From: Pseudomonas bijieensis
GTDB taxonomy: Bacteria; Pseudomonadota; Gammaproteobacteria; Pseudomonadales; Pseudomonadaceae
NCBI RefSeq assembly: GCF_013347965.1
Contig: NZ_CP048810.1
Location: 5,703,501-5,767,500, forward strand
Direction of reading: 5' to 3'
DNA length: 64,000 nucleotides
Translations under genes and position numbers: made by a program
The notes under the pieces: model-generated
What the model was told of the DNA's origin: nothing
Databases searched by the model: none
Seen by the model: the letters and a program-made list of their open reading frames with translations, nothing else
In this document: positions 26,538 to 35,624 of the stretch, one piece after another
Position numbering within the stretch: the stretch's first letter is position 1
Layout of the letters: each line of letters begins with the position of its first letter

Positions 26538-26732
26538 TCAGCGATCGTTTTGTCCGGCGACCAGGTGCGTGGTGACCAGTGCGGCGAGGGCGTTTTCTTC
26601 GGTGCCGAAACGAGCCAGCAGGGCAGCTTGTTTCTCGGGAGAAAGGCGTGTCCAGATCTCGACCATTTTCTCGGCGGTGCCGATCAGTACGCTGGCCTGG
26701 GCTTCGCTGAAGGTCGGGGTGTCATCGGTCAT
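26538..26732 (-). CDS. Small conserved-looking helical protein, unknown
   Basis: A 64-aa soluble protein starting MTDDTPTFSEAQ, predicted all-helical (VLIGTAEKMVEIWTRL, PEKQAALLARFGTEENALAAL). No signal peptide, Cys or recognised domain. Good coding composition and a clean stop support it, but the ribosome binding site is poor. It lies downstream of a 47-codon gene on the same strand. Confidence 0.55.
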   Translation of the reverse strand: MTDDTPTFSEAQASVLIGTAEKMVEIWTRLSPEKQAALLARFGTEENALAALVTTHLVAGQNDR

Positions 26733-26758
26733 GGTGCGGGGGCTCGGGATTCAGGCAG

Positions 26759-26788
26759 TGTGGAAAGCGCATATTAGCGCTTTCCACA
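26759..26788. repeat. Perfect 12-bp inverted repeat between two small genes
   Basis: TGTGGAAAGCGC and GCGCTTTCCACA flank ATATTA. It could be a transcriptional stop for the 47-codon gene or an operator, but no T-run follows on either strand. Confidence 0.6.
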
Positions 26789-26809
26789 CGGTCTGGTGGT
26801 GCGGGTGAA

Positions 26810-26953
26810 TCAGTCTTCGCTGTCGGCCTGGCGGCGTTCAGTGGCTTCTTTCGGCTCGGGTTGCTGGGCGTCTGGTTGCCCCCCGGCTTGTAGCGTGGTC
26901 GTCTGCTCAGTGTCGTGCAGGCTTGGGAAGGGGAGATTAGGGATCTCGTGCAT
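26810..26953 (-). CDS. 47-aa acidic small protein, unknown
   Basis: A short gene missed by length filters. ATG at 26953 is preceded by GAGGAG with a 7-nt spacer. The product starts MHEIPNLPFPSLHDTEQ and ends with a polar Gln/Glu/Arg-rich stretch (QPEPKEATERRQADSED). It is probably disordered. No family recognised. The ribosome binding site is the main evidence. Confidence 0.5.
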   Translation of the reverse strand: MHEIPNLPFPSLHDTEQTTTLQAGGQPDAQQPEPKEATERRQADSED

Positions 26954-27095
26954 ATCGCGCTCCTCGCAAAGTCTGTTGATAGATCTGGTAGATCCGCGCT
27001 TTTAAAAAGCCTGGGCAGGATACCCCAGGAGAAATGACAAAAAGACTTTTAAATCCTGGTGTGCCGACAAAAGGGGTTGTCTGGACAGGTCATGC

Positions 27096-28118
27096 TCAAT
27101 AGTCGCGGCGCTTGCGAAAGGCCCAGCGGCCAGCAATCAACGTGAAGGTCGCCACCAGCGCCACCAGGATCCAGAAGCCTTCGGGATCACCGGCAAGCGG
27201 CACGCCACCGACGTTCATGCCAAAGAACCCGGCAATGATGTTGATGGGCAACGCCAACACTGTGACCACTGTCAGGGTGAACAGGGTGCGGTTGCTTTGT
27301 TCGTTGAGGTTGGCGGCGATTTCTTCCTGCAACAGCTTGATCCGTTCGCTCAACGCGGTGAGGTCGTTGATGATCAGGGCGAATTCCTCGGTGGATTTGC
27401 GCAGTTCCTTGACGTCTTCTTTCTGCAACCATTGCGGCGGGCGGTTGAGCAGGCGCAGCAACGAACCCGGCTCCAGGGCCAGCAGGCGTTGCAGGCGCAC
27501 CAGTACCCGGCGGTTGCTGCCCAGCTCGGCGCGGTTGGTGGACAGCCGCGAGGACAGCAACTGATCTTCGACCAGGTCGACGCTGAGGCTGGTCTTGCGC
27601 ACGATCTGGGTCAGCACTTCGCCCTGGTCGCGCAGCAAGTGCACGAGTAATTCCACTGGCGAGCGAAAGCACTCGCCGGCCTTGACCGACGAGCGCAGCT
27701 TGTCGACCGAGTGCAGGGGCTGCAAGCGCGCGCTGACGATCAACCGACTGTGCACGCACACCCACAATGTGGAGACATCCGAGGACACCATGTTGCTGAG
27801 GTTGAACACGACGTCGTTCACCACGGCCAGCAACGCCGAGTCGACATGCTCGATGCGGGTCGAGCGTGAACCTTCGTGCAAGGCTTCGAAAAACTCCTGA
27901 GGCAGGGCCAGGTGATTTTTCATCCAACGCTCGCATGCGGCATGAGCCAGGTTCAGGTGCAGCCAGAGGAATTCATCGGCGTCTTGCGGGTGTTGCAGGC
28001 TTTGCAGGGCCTGGGCCGAATCGATCTCCCGGCCACGTTCGCCAGGTCGAAAACGAAACCCGTAAAGCAGGCCGAACAGGTCCGGATCGCGATGGCTTTG
28101 GTCGATGCTGTGGTTCAT
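27096..28118 (-). CDS. CorA/ZntB-like divalent metal channel
   Basis: A 340-aa cation channel of the CorA superfamily. A large cytoplasmic N-terminal domain (with DEFLWLHLNLAHAACERW as in ZntB) leads to a long helix and two C-terminal membrane helices. The selectivity motif between them is FFGMNVGGVP (GMN). The protein ends in a basic tail (RKRRDY). The start at 28118 gives a normal family length. ZntB-type members move zinc and CorA-type members Mg/Co; which applies here cannot be decided by eye. Confidence 0.85.
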   Translation of the reverse strand: MNHSIDQSHRDPDLFGLLYGFRFRPGERGREIDSAQALQSLQHPQDADEFLWLHLNLAHAACERWMKNHLALPQEFFEALHEGSRSTRIEHVDSALLAVVNDVVFNLSNMVSSDVSTLWVCVHSRLIVSARLQPLHSVDKLRSSVKAGECFRSPVELLVHLLRDQGEVLTQIVRKTSLSVDLVEDQLLSSRLSTNRAELGSNRRVLVRLQRLLALEPGSLLRLLNRPPQWLQKEDVKELRKSTEEFALIINDLTALSERIKLLQEEIAANLNEQSNRTLFTLTVVTVLALPINIIAGFFGMNVGGVPLAGDPEGFWILVALVATFTLIAGRWAFRKRRDY

Positions 28119-28381
28119 GAAGTCTCGCTGGCGGGAAGTGCCTGTCGCAGCGGCCACAGGTTCACTTGTAGGCATCATCGCAAGCTTTCTTGAAGGTTTT
28201 GTGACGATTCCATGGGCACCGCCCAACTGGCCCTACCGGTGGTCGCCAAGGCTCAAGCGTGCCCCAGACAGGCCGATGGCTTGTACATATCCCCCCGTAT
28301 TCGGGTTGCGACGCGGTGTGTTGCGGACATGGAGGTCGGGACATCGTTCCTGTTCTTTTCGCTGCTTAGAGATTGCTCCCC

Positions 28382-30007
28382 ATGTTTTTACAGAAATCCC
28401 TCAGAGCCCAGATCCTTGCCCTGTTGAGCGGCAGCCTGTTGGCGATGTTGCTGATCGCCCTGGCGTCCTTTCATTTCCTTTCCAACGGTGTCCAGAACTA
28501 TCACAACTTGATCGAGGGTCCGTTGCGTGCCTCGCAGTTGATCGATGAGGCCAACCTGCAGTTCAAGGTGCAGGTGCAGGAATGGAAAAACGTCCTGCTG
28601 CGCGGCAAGCAGCCGGCGGATCTGGATAAATACTGGAAGCAGTTCGAGGAGCGTCAGCGTGATGTCCAAGGCATCCTCGGCGAATTGATCGGGCGTGCTG
28701 GTGTGCCGGCCCCCGTCAAGACGCGTATCGAGGCCCTGCGCGATGAGCATCGTCAGTTGGGCGCGGCTTACCAAAAGGGCCGTGATGCCTTTGTCGCCTC
28801 CGGTGGCGATCCAGCGGCGGGCGATGCGGCGGTCAAGGGCGTGGACCGTGCGGCCAGTGAGCAAATGAGTGCGCTGGTGGTGGAGCTGCGCAAGCTGGGC
28901 ACCGAGCAATCGATGCTGATCAGCGCCGGTGCCGATCGCACGATCATGCTCGGCACGGTGATCATGCTGGTGTCGGGCATGTTGATTGGGTTGTTCAGCC
29001 TGTGGTTGGTCAATCGCAACCTGGTTCAACCGATCCGTAACCTGATCGAATACGTGACCCGACTCAGTCATGGGCGTTTCGCCGAACGTGTGACGAGCAA
29101 CCGTCAGGACGAACTGGGCAATCTGGCGGTAGCGGCCAACACACTGCGTGATTTCCTTGCCGAAACCTTTACCCGCCTGCAACGCAGTGCCACGGAACTG
29201 GACAGTGCCAGCGGTGAGCTCAATGCCATCGCCAGCCTGATGAGCCAGGGCACCAGCGAGCAATTCGAACGCACCGATCAGGTGGCGACGGCGATGAACG
29301 AAATGTCCGCCACGGCCCAGGAAGTGGCCCGCCATGCCGCCGACGCGGCGCGGGCGGCCGATGATGCCGATCAATCGGCGCAACAGGGCGAGCAGGTCAT
29401 GCAAGGGACCATTCGCACTATTACCCAAATGCGCGGTGAGATCGCCAACACGGCCACGGTCATCCGTCAGTTGGAAACCGACAGCGGGCGCATCGGCAAG
29501 GTGCTGGAGGTGATCCGCGGGATTGCCGAGCAGACCAACCTGCTGGCCCTCAACGCTGCCATTGAAGCGGCGCGGGCCGGGGAGGCGGGACGCGGTTTCG
29601 CGGTGGTTGCCGATGAGGTGCGTAGCCTGGCCCAGCGCACTGCGTCGTCGATCATCGAGATCAACCAGATCATCCAGACTGTACAAACCGGTGCGGTGGA
29701 CGCGGCCCACGCCATTGAGAGTGGACAGTCCCGCAGCGAAGAAAGCGTGGAGCAAGTGACCCAGGCCGGTGCGATGCTCGAGCGCATCACCCAGGCAGTC
29801 GAAGCCATTCGCGACATGAACCGCCAGATCGCCACCGCTGCCGAGGAGCAGACTTCCGTGGCCGAAGACATTTCGCGCAACCTGACTGAAATCACCTGCA
29901 TAGCCAGCACTAACCTGGACAATGTGCAACGCACCGAAGCCGCCAGTCGGGATCTGCATGGCTTGTCGGGGCAGTTGAATGAAGTGACGGCACGGTTGAG
30001 TGCCTGA
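28382..30007 (+). CDS. Methyl-accepting chemotaxis protein
   Basis: A 541-aa transmembrane chemoreceptor. TM1 is residues 9-31, a periplasmic four-helix-bundle sensor 32-186, TM2 187-211, HAMP about 212-265, and a cytoplasmic signalling domain with the highly conserved hairpin tip [20 protein letters not shown] and [18 protein letters not shown]. The ATG at 28382 is preferred to the TTG at 28373 since it puts AGAGA at a workable distance. No CheB/CheR-binding pentapeptide is visible at the C-terminus. It has its own terminator. Ligand unknown. Confidence 0.92.
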   Translation: MFLQKSLRAQILALLSGSLLAMLLIALASFHFLSNGVQNYHNLIEGPLRASQLIDEANLQFKVQVQEWKNVLLRGKQPADLDKYWKQFEERQRDVQGILGELIGRAGVPAPVKTRIEALRDEHRQLGAAYQKGRDAFVASGGDPAAGDAAVKGVDRAASEQMSALVVELRKLGTEQSMLISAGADRTIMLGTVIMLVSGMLIGLFSLWLVNRNLVQPIRNLIEYVTRLSHGRFAERVTSNRQDELGNLAVAANTLRDFLAETFTRLQRSATELDSASGELNAIASLMSQGTSEQFERTDQVATAMNEMSATAQEVARHAADAARAADDADQSAQQGEQVMQGTIRTITQMRGEIANTATVIRQLETDSGRIGKVLEVIRGIAEQTNLLALNAAIEAARAGEAGRGFAVVADEVRSLAQRTASSIIEINQIIQTVQTGAVDAAHAIESGQSRSEESVEQVTQAGAMLERITQAVEAIRDMNRQIATAAEEQTSVAEDISRNLTEITCIASTNLDNVQRTEAASRDLHGLSGQLNEVTARLSA

Positions 30008-30037
30008 CGGTAGTTCGCGTTAGTTATCGATAAACGC

Positions 30038-30075
30038 AAAAGAGCCGCGCAACCCCAAGGTTACGCGGCTCTTTT
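30038..30075. terminator. Bidirectional terminator between chemoreceptor and PepSY genes
   Basis: Stem AAAAGAGCCGCG / CGCGGCTCTTTT, extended inward by AACC/GGTT around CCAA; T-rich on both strands. The two genes are convergent. Confidence 0.9.
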
Positions 30076-30086
30076 CTACTGATGGA

Positions 30087-30392
30087 TCAAGTGTCTTGCT
30101 TGTTGCTCAAGACCTTGCCGGTCGTGGCATCAAAGTCCACGTCGAATTCTTTACCGTCGGCGGTTTTCAATTCGACTTCATACTCATAACCGTTGAAATG
30201 ATTGTCCAGGTCGGTGTCGGTGATGGTCGCGCCCGGGTGCAACTTCAGGGCTTCTTCGTTCATCGATTCAAGGGACTTGATCTTGCCTTCCTTGACCAGT
30301 TGTGGGATCTGGTCGATGCGCACATCGGCCTGGGCCAGGCCAGCGGTGAGGGTCAGGGCGGCAGCGGTGAACAGGGCAGTCAAAGTTTTCAT
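30087..30392 (-). CDS. PepSY-domain periplasmic protein
   Basis: A 101-aa protein with a signal peptide (MKTLTALFTAAALTLTAGLA, cleavage after AQA) and a single PepSY domain: PQLVKEGKIKSLESMNEEA, then YEYEVELKTADGKEFDVDFD and a Lys/Asp end. PepSY domains are thought to inhibit or modulate proteases, or to sense the periplasm. The start at 30392 is chosen by signal-peptide fit and AAGGAAAG upstream. Confidence 0.87.
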   Translation of the reverse strand: MKTLTALFTAAALTLTAGLAQADVRIDQIPQLVKEGKIKSLESMNEEALKLHPGATITDTDLDNHFNGYEYEVELKTADGKEFDVDFDATTGKVLSNKQDT

Positions 30393-30503
30393 AAGTTCTT
30401 TCCTTGGTGTCATTAAGGGAGGAGTCGTTTAAGTGGTGCCAGATTATCTGTGGCAACTTAATTCACCCTTAATTCGAAAAAACTTCTGAAGTGCCGAGTG
30501 GGG

Positions 30504-30533
30504 GCCTATGGGGCAAAGTCCTCCCCCATAGGC
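30504..30533 (-). terminator. Possible terminator hairpin after glpQ
   Basis: Perfect 10-bp stem GCCTATGGGG / CCCCATAGGC with a 10-nt loop immediately after the glpQ stop. There is no T-run, so it may stabilise the transcript instead. Confidence 0.45.
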
Positions 30534-30543
30534 GTGTTCGGGT

Positions 30544-31671
30544 TCAGTAGCCGTTCTTTTCCAGTAACTGCGCGACGCTGCCAGTCTCGGGGCGCTTGAA
30601 GTAGTTGAGCAGTTCACTGGCGCGGTTGGTGAAGATGCCATCGACGCCGGCATCCATGACTTTCTTGAAGTCCACCGCTTCATCCACGGTGTAGACATGC
30701 ACCAGCAGACCCTGGTCATGGGTGTACTGGTTCATCCACGGTTGCACCAGGTCCGAGTAACTCTGGCTACCGCCGTGGGTCAAGGCGGCGGACGGTCCGG
30801 TGCCTATCGCACCCTGAGCCTTGGCGTACTGGACCCACTTTTCGAATTCGGCCTTGTCCTTGGGTTCCTGCTTGGCGTAATAGACCGCCTTGTCCGTTTC
30901 ACCGGATTGGGCAAAAGGCACCTTGGACTTGGGCTCGATGTTGCCTTCGCCCACCCACAACAGCAGGATCTTCGGCACTTTCGGCATCTCTTTGTGCAGC
31001 AGTTCGAGGCTGCTCTTTTCAAAGGTCTGCAAGACCACCTTGCCCTTGCCCTGGCCGACCCCGGTGGCGCGTTTGGCCAGTTTCGACCCGGCTGGGCTCA
31101 GCCAGCCGCGGTCCTGTAATTTGTCCTTCAGATCACGTTCGATGCCGGGGAACAGCTTCGGCTCCTTGGTCTCGATGTACAGCCCTGGTTTGTGCAGCGG
31201 GTTGCCCTCGGCGATGTCGATCACTTCATCCAGGGTGAGGATTTTCAGGCCGGCGAATGAAGGGCGGGCACGGTCCGGGTAGGCGGTGTTGAACCAGCTG
31301 CCGGCATCGAGAGTCTTGAGTTCCGCCATGGTGAACTGGTTGGCGGTGCTGTCCTTGCGTTCGGGAAACTTGGCCGCGACATCCGTGGTGCGCAGCAGGC
31401 TGTCGTCATGCAGGACGAACAACACACCGTCCTTGCTGCGTTGCAGGTCCAGTTCCAGATAGTCGGCGCCCAGGTCGCGGGCCAGTTTGTAGGCGGCGGC
31501 AGTGGATTCCGGCGCATCGAACGAGGCACCACGGTGGGCGATGACCGCCGGGTGCGGAATGCCCTGGAGGGCTGCCAGCGCCTTGGGGGGCGGGGCCTCG
31601 GAGGCTTGTGTCTGGCCGAAGCCGAGCAACAGGCTCAGCACCAAGGCGCTGCGGGTAAAAGTGACAGGCAT
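30544..31671 (-). CDS. glpQ: Periplasmic glycerophosphodiester phosphodiesterase
   Basis: A 375-aa enzyme that hydrolyses glycerophosphodiesters to glycerol-3-phosphate and alcohol in the periplasm. It has a signal peptide (residues 1-23, ending QTQA), then the GDPD signature VIAHRGASFDAPESTAAAY, the metal ligands in YLELDLQRSKDG, the catalytic His in VLHDDSLLRTTD, and IETKEP. The size and export match GlpQ rather than the cytosolic UgpQ. No transport gene is adjacent, so it is a single gene. Confidence 0.9.
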   Translation of the reverse strand: MPVTFTRSALVLSLLLGFGQTQASEAPPPKALAALQGIPHPAVIAHRGASFDAPESTAAAYKLARDLGADYLELDLQRSKDGVLFVLHDDSLLRTTDVAAKFPERKDSTANQFTMAELKTLDAGSWFNTAYPDRARPSFAGLKILTLDEVIDIAEGNPLHKPGLYIETKEPKLFPGIERDLKDKLQDRGWLSPAGSKLAKRATGVGQGKGKVVLQTFEKSSLELLHKEMPKVPKILLLWVGEGNIEPKSKVPFAQSGETDKAVYYAKQEPKDKAEFEKWVQYAKAQGAIGTGPSAALTHGGSQSYSDLVQPWMNQYTHDQGLLVHVYTVDEAVDFKKVMDAGVDGIFTNRASELLNYFKRPETGSVAQLLEKNGY

Positions 31672-31916
31672 GCTCGAAATCCTTTCGTGGGTGTGTGCAA
31701 AAACCTATCTTTTAGCAACTGAACGCTGTCGGCGCTATCGCCATACCGACATAAACGTGTGCAAAGCAGAATTTTCCCACGCATTTCCAGGATGCTTTGC
31801 AGTACCCTTGGCAGCACCAGTTTCCCCGGCAGAGGGAAACCCGAAACCATCGTTCACTTGCCCTGCGTGTAAACCATCGATCAGACGTCCCGAGGGACGC
31901 ATCCATGAGGTTTACC

Positions 31917-32243
31917 ATGCGCACCACTTCGACATTCATCTGCCAGGCCGCCGACCAGCTCAAGGGGTTTGTCGGTCTGAACCGCAAGACCGGCCACTAC
32001 ATCGTACGTTTCAGCGAAGACGCCTTTGGCATGGACGTGGCCGACGACGGCATCATTCCCGCCAGCGAGTTTGTCTGGGCTGAGGTGGCAGACGGCACCA
32101 TGGCCCTCAAGCGCGAGCGCATCCAGTTGTTGCTGGACCAGCACATCGACGACCGCATCAACCTCACCGAACCTTTACGGGTGTACATGGCCCGCAGCGA
32201 CCTGCCGGAAATCGTGGCGGTGCGGCAGTTGGTGGAAGGCTGA
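31917..32243 (+). CDS. Hypothetical 108-aa protein
   Basis: Starts MRTTSTFICQAADQLKGF. The ATG at 31917 follows GAGG by 6 nt, better than the in-frame ATG at 31905. The sequence is compact and soluble (VGLNRKTGHYIVRFSEDAFG, LKRERIQLLLDQHIDDRIN), mixed alpha/beta, with no signal peptide or recognised domain. It is transcribed divergently from glpQ with 245 nt between. A REPIN follows. Function unknown. Confidence 0.65.
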   Translation: MRTTSTFICQAADQLKGFVGLNRKTGHYIVRFSEDAFGMDVADDGIIPASEFVWAEVADGTMALKRERIQLLLDQHIDDRINLTEPLRVYMARSDLPEIVAVRQLVEG

Positions 32244-32270
32244 ACCCCGATCTTGAGTTGAACAAAGACA

Positions 32271-32366
32271 CTGTGGGAGCAAGGCTTGCCCGCGATGGCG
32301 GCGGCACATTCAGTATTGATCCAAACTGACCCACCGCTATCGCGAGCAAGCTCAGCTCCCACAGGG
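32271..32366. repeat. REPIN
   Basis: TGTGGGAGCAAGGCTTGCCC and the inverted TATCGCGAGCAAGCTCAGCT arm. A further single REP copy (TGTGGGAGCCGAGCTTGCTC) lies at 32453-32484 before the amidotransferase stop. Confidence 0.85.
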
Positions 32367-32512
32367 GATTTGTGGTGAAGGCAGGATCTGTGAACACCCG
32401 AGATTCAGTGTGGGATCGGGGGGACACAGGATCTGCGTCCACCTCATATCCATGTGGGAGCCGAGCTTGCTCGCGATGGCGGCGTCACAGTCAACATCAA
32501 TGCAAGCTGCGC

Positions 32513-33223
32513 TCATGGCCTTGTCCTCGCGCAGGCCTCCACAAACGCAGCAACCAACGGCGGCACACGACCCTCCAGCGCAGCGCGTTCCGGCTGAAAT
32601 AGCGTAGCGACAAAGAATGGATGGTCACGCAATTCCACGGCCCGCAGATCGCCGGCCGAATCCCGGGCAACGGCGTGCAGGCGCTGGTTCAGCAAATCCT
32701 TTTCAAAATCCGGATTGACCCCGAAGCGGCAGTGATAGCCCTCGAAAACCGTCTGGCGACCATAGGCCCTGGCGATCAGGGAACCCGCTTCGAGTTGAAG
32801 GCTATCGATGGTTTCGACCAAGGCGCAGCTCAGCGGCGTCAACAGGGCCCGCTCAGCCTCGGGAGCGGTTTCGCCATGGGCGGCATCGGCCCAGCCCATC
32901 ACGTTACGGGCGTATTCCAGTACGGCATGCTGAAAGCCGCCGCAGGTGCCGAGGAAAGGGCGACGCTGTTCCCGGGCAAAACGAATCGCGTGCAAGGCGC
33001 CGTCTTCACTTCGGTAAGGACTGCCGGGCACGCACCAGACGCCATCGAAGTCATCCAGAACGTTGTTGTCGGCGATGGCGTCGGTTGCCAACCACTGGCA
33101 GCTACTCTCTTGTCCGGTTTGCCTGGCGATGAGCTCAAGGGCGCGGGGGATCGCCCGACGGGCCGTTATCTGTGGGTCATAGTCGCCGACCAGAGCGATG
33201 TGTAAAGAACGCTGGTTTTCCAT
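32513..33223 (-). CDS. CTP-synthase C-terminal-like class I amidotransferase
   Basis: A 236-aa stand-alone relative of the glutaminase domain of CTP synthase. The nucleophile elbow is FLGTCGGFQH (Cys94), and GVWCVPGSPY and the C-terminal HPFFVATLFQPERAAL align with CTP synthase. The catalytic His expected in FHPE is Gln210 here (FQPE), while Glu212 is kept, so normal glutamine hydrolysis is doubtful. It is divergent from a LysR gene that may regulate it. This matches what databases call a CTP synthase C-terminal region-related (seleno)protein, as far as I recall. Confidence 0.78.
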   Translation of the reverse strand: MENQRSLHIALVGDYDPQITARRAIPRALELIARQTGQESSCQWLATDAIADNNVLDDFDGVWCVPGSPYRSEDGALHAIRFAREQRRPFLGTCGGFQHAVLEYARNVMGWADAAHGETAPEAERALLTPLSCALVETIDSLQLEAGSLIARAYGRQTVFEGYHCRFGVNPDFEKDLLNQRLHAVARDSAGDLRAVELRDHPFFVATLFQPERAALEGRVPPLVAAFVEACARTRP

Positions 33224-33263
33224 GGGATGTTCGCCGCTTGTTGATTGCTGGTCGCCACTATAG

Positions 33264-33293
33264 ATTGGCGTTCACGCAATCAATATTGGCGTT
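33264..33293. promoter_or_regulatory. Direct repeats ATTGGCGTT in the LysR divergent promoter
   Basis: ATTGGCGTT occurs at 33264-33272 and 33285-33293, exactly 21 bp apart, between the start codons of the divergent amidotransferase and LysR genes. Spacing of two helical turns suggests a regulator site, plausibly for the LysR protein. Confidence 0.45.
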
Positions 33294-33300
33294 TATCCAA

Positions 33301-34185
33301 GTGTTCAATGCATCGACGCACTATCGTCTGGACTACCCGGATCTGTCCCTGATCCTCGCGCTGGTCCGTGGTGGCTCACTGGCTCGGGCTGCGCGACTGC
33401 TGCAAGTGGATGTGTCCACGGTATTCCGCTCGGTACGCCGACTCGAGGCGGCCCTGGGCCAACCCTTGTTCGAAAAAAGTCGTTCTGGATACCTGCCCAC
33501 GAGCCTGGCCCAAGCATTGGCTGAGCAGGCCGAGCGCGCGGAGCAGGCTTTGGAGGCAGCGCGGATCGGTGTGGAGCAGGGGGGCGAGGTCGTCAGCGGC
33601 ACGGTACGACTGACGTGCACCGACTCGGTCCTGCAAGCATTGCTGCTGCCGGCGTTGGCGAGGTTCATGCCCGACTACCCGGCATTGACCCTTGAGCTGA
33701 GCACCTCGAACGACTTCGCCAACCTGAGCCGCCGTGATGCCGACATTGCGTTGCGTTTGACCCGTACGCCGCCGGAACACCTGGTTGGGCGAAATCTGGG
33801 GCGCGTGACTTACCGGGTATGTGCCGGCACTACGTATCTGCGCGCGGGGAGTCCGGATGATTTGGCCTCCATGACCTGGATCGCGCCGGACGACTTCCTT
33901 CCCGATCACCCCACCGTGGCCTGGCGCCGCCAATCTCTACCCGGCGTGGTGCCTGCTTATCGCTGCAACAGCATGCTTTCGATCACCGAGCTGGTGCGAG
34001 CCGGCTTGGGCGTTGCGGCGCTGCCGGACTTTCTGATCGATGAGCGCCAGGGCCTGATGCCCCTTGGCGAACCGCTGGAGGGATATGACACGGCCCTGTG
34101 GCTCCTGACTCGTCCGGACTGCCGGGCCTTGCGTTCGGTGGTGACCTTGTTCGATGAGCTGGGGCGCAATCTGCGCTGGCGCTGA
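33301..34185 (+). CDS. LysR-family transcriptional regulator
   Basis: A 294-aa regulator. The N-terminal winged helix-turn-helix covers residues 8-68 (SLILALVRGGSLARAARLL, then SVRRLEAALGQPLFEKSRSG), followed by an effector-binding domain (GTVRLTCTDSVLQALLLPAL, LSRRDADIALR, VRAGLGVAALPDFLID). The GTG at 33301 gives the standard LysR length but has no clear ribosome binding site; the frame is open farther upstream into the promoter. It probably controls the divergent amidotransferase gene. Confidence 0.82.
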   Translation: MFNASTHYRLDYPDLSLILALVRGGSLARAARLLQVDVSTVFRSVRRLEAALGQPLFEKSRSGYLPTSLAQALAEQAERAEQALEAARIGVEQGGEVVSGTVRLTCTDSVLQALLLPALARFMPDYPALTLELSTSNDFANLSRRDADIALRLTRTPPEHLVGRNLGRVTYRVCAGTTYLRAGSPDDLASMTWIAPDDFLPDHPTVAWRRQSLPGVVPAYRCNSMLSITELVRAGLGVAALPDFLIDERQGLMPLGEPLEGYDTALWLLTRPDCRALRSVVTLFDELGRNLRWR

Positions 34186-34277
34186 CTTTCAACGGGGCAG
34201 GGTGCGCATGACTCTGGATGACGGTCCCCCAACGGTTATAGTGCGCTGAGCACCCGCCCTTGGCAGAGAACATCACG

Positions 34278-34811
34278 ATGACGAAGTCTTCCCAACCCAC
34301 CCCATCCGCACCCGTTGACCACTTGCGTTTTCATCGCCCTCACGCTCATCTGGCGCCGACCTTTGGCAATGACCGCTTTGCGTTGAGAGCAGAGGCTTTC
34401 GCGCGTTTTTTCGGGACTCCGATGTTCCTCGGCGCGCAAACAGTGATCGTTTTGATATGGGTCAGCCTGAACCTGTTGGGCGTCGTCCATTTCGATGCCT
34501 ACCCGTTCATCTTGCTGAACCTGGCGTTCAGCCTGCAGTCGGCCTATGCCGCGCCGCTGATTTTGCTGGCGCAGACCCGCCAGGCAGCTCGGGACAAAGC
34601 CCAGGCGGAAGCCGATGCGCAACATCGCGAAGCCTTGGCCATCGCCAACAGCGAGCGCCAGGCCCAGGCCGCGCAGAATACGGCGCAGTTGCTCGAATTG
34701 TTGGAACAGAACACCCGCCTGACGGAAATGACCAAGGCATTGACCGAGCGTATCGACAGCTTGACTACCGAACTGCATCAGAAGGTCATGCACAACCCAT
34801 CGATGCAGTAG
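34278..34811 (+). CDS. DUF1003 membrane protein
   Basis: A 177-aa protein with two adjacent membrane helices (GAQTVIVLIWVSLNLLGVV and PFILLNLAFSLQSAYAAPLIL) followed by a cytoplasmic coiled coil (QARDKAQAEADAQ to LTTELHQKV). The segment FDAYPFILLNLAFSLQSAYA is the DUF1003 signature. The ATG at 34278 is chosen over an in-frame TTG at 34260. The role of the family is unknown. It is convergent with the TetR gene. Confidence 0.8.
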   Translation: MTKSSQPTPSAPVDHLRFHRPHAHLAPTFGNDRFALRAEAFARFFGTPMFLGAQTVIVLIWVSLNLLGVVHFDAYPFILLNLAFSLQSAYAAPLILLAQTRQAARDKAQAEADAQHREALAIANSERQAQAAQNTAQLLELLEQNTRLTEMTKALTERIDSLTTELHQKVMHNPSMQ

Positions 34812-34826
34812 TCCTCCATTGGCTGA

Positions 34827-35435
34827 TCAGGCTTGGTAACGGCTCAGGAACATGTCGAGGGCCGACTCGATAACCTGGGTCTGCTCATCCAGGGTCAGGC
34901 TTGGTTGTCCCATCGAAACCTGCGGCCAAAAGGCGAACGTCTTGAGTAGCCCATGCATTTGTTGGGCGGCAAATGCCGGTTCCACGGGCTTCAAGCGGCC
35001 ATCGGCCTGGGCCATGCGAATCCAGGCAGTCAAGCCTTCCTCACGTTGTCCCATGCGCGCAACCATGTCTTGGGCGCGCTCGGGGGAGTGGATAGTCGCG
35101 GCGATGGCGATGCGCGCCAGGTCGAGGAAGTTCTCGTCTGCGAGCATGTGCAGTTTGGCTTGCAGCAACGTTTGGAGCTGATCCCGTAGCGGCTTTTGCG
35201 GGCTGTAGGGCATGTCCTGTTCTGCGGTAATGCTGTTCCATAACCGATTCAGAATTTCGGCAAACAACTCTTCCTTGCTCGGGAAATGGTTGTACACCGT
35301 ACGTTTCGATACGCCGGCTGTCGCTGCGATCTTGTCCATGCTGGTGATCTCGAAACCGCTGCTACGGAATTCAGCAATCGCGGCCTGGAGGATGGCTTCG
35401 CGTTTTCGCTCGGTAAGGCGCTGCGGTGCGGTCAT
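34827..35435 (-). CDS. TetR/AcrR-family repressor
   Basis: A 202-aa regulator with the TetR helix-turn-helix at about residues 10-56 (AILQAAIAEFRSSGFEITSM, AATAGVSKRTVYNHFPSKEELF) and a C-terminal ligand domain of the AefR-like type. It is divergent from an MBL-fold hydrolase gene, and a perfect palindrome in the shared promoter is the likely operator. By family behaviour it should repress itself and the hydrolase until an unknown ligand is bound. Confidence 0.87.
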   Translation of the reverse strand: MTAPQRLTERKREAILQAAIAEFRSSGFEITSMDKIAATAGVSKRTVYNHFPSKEELFAEILNRLWNSITAEQDMPYSPQKPLRDQLQTLLQAKLHMLADENFLDLARIAIAATIHSPERAQDMVARMGQREEGLTAWIRMAQADGRLKPVEPAFAAQQMHGLLKTFAFWPQVSMGQPSLTLDEQTQVIESALDMFLSRYQA

Positions 35436-35508
35436 GGGCAATTCGTCGGTTGAGATGATAGAAATTACACTCGGAAGTTTACTTGCTCTCGGGATTCATG
35501 CAATCTAG

Positions 35509-35532
35509 AAACTACACCGAGTGGTGTAGTTT
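35509..35532. promoter_or_regulatory. Palindromic operator for the TetR regulator
   Basis: Perfect inverted repeat AAACTACACC-GAGT-GGTGTAGTTT between the divergent TetR and MBL genes, typical of TetR-family operators. A degenerate half-site AATTACACTCGG lies at 35463-35474, closer to the tetR start. Confidence 0.75.
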
Positions 35533-35624
35533 TGAGTCAGACGGCTGAGCGTGCATGCAACGGCCATCCAGCGTCCCACAACGGCGAAGCGCAATTGCGA
35601 CGACGTCCTTGGAGTTATCGCACC

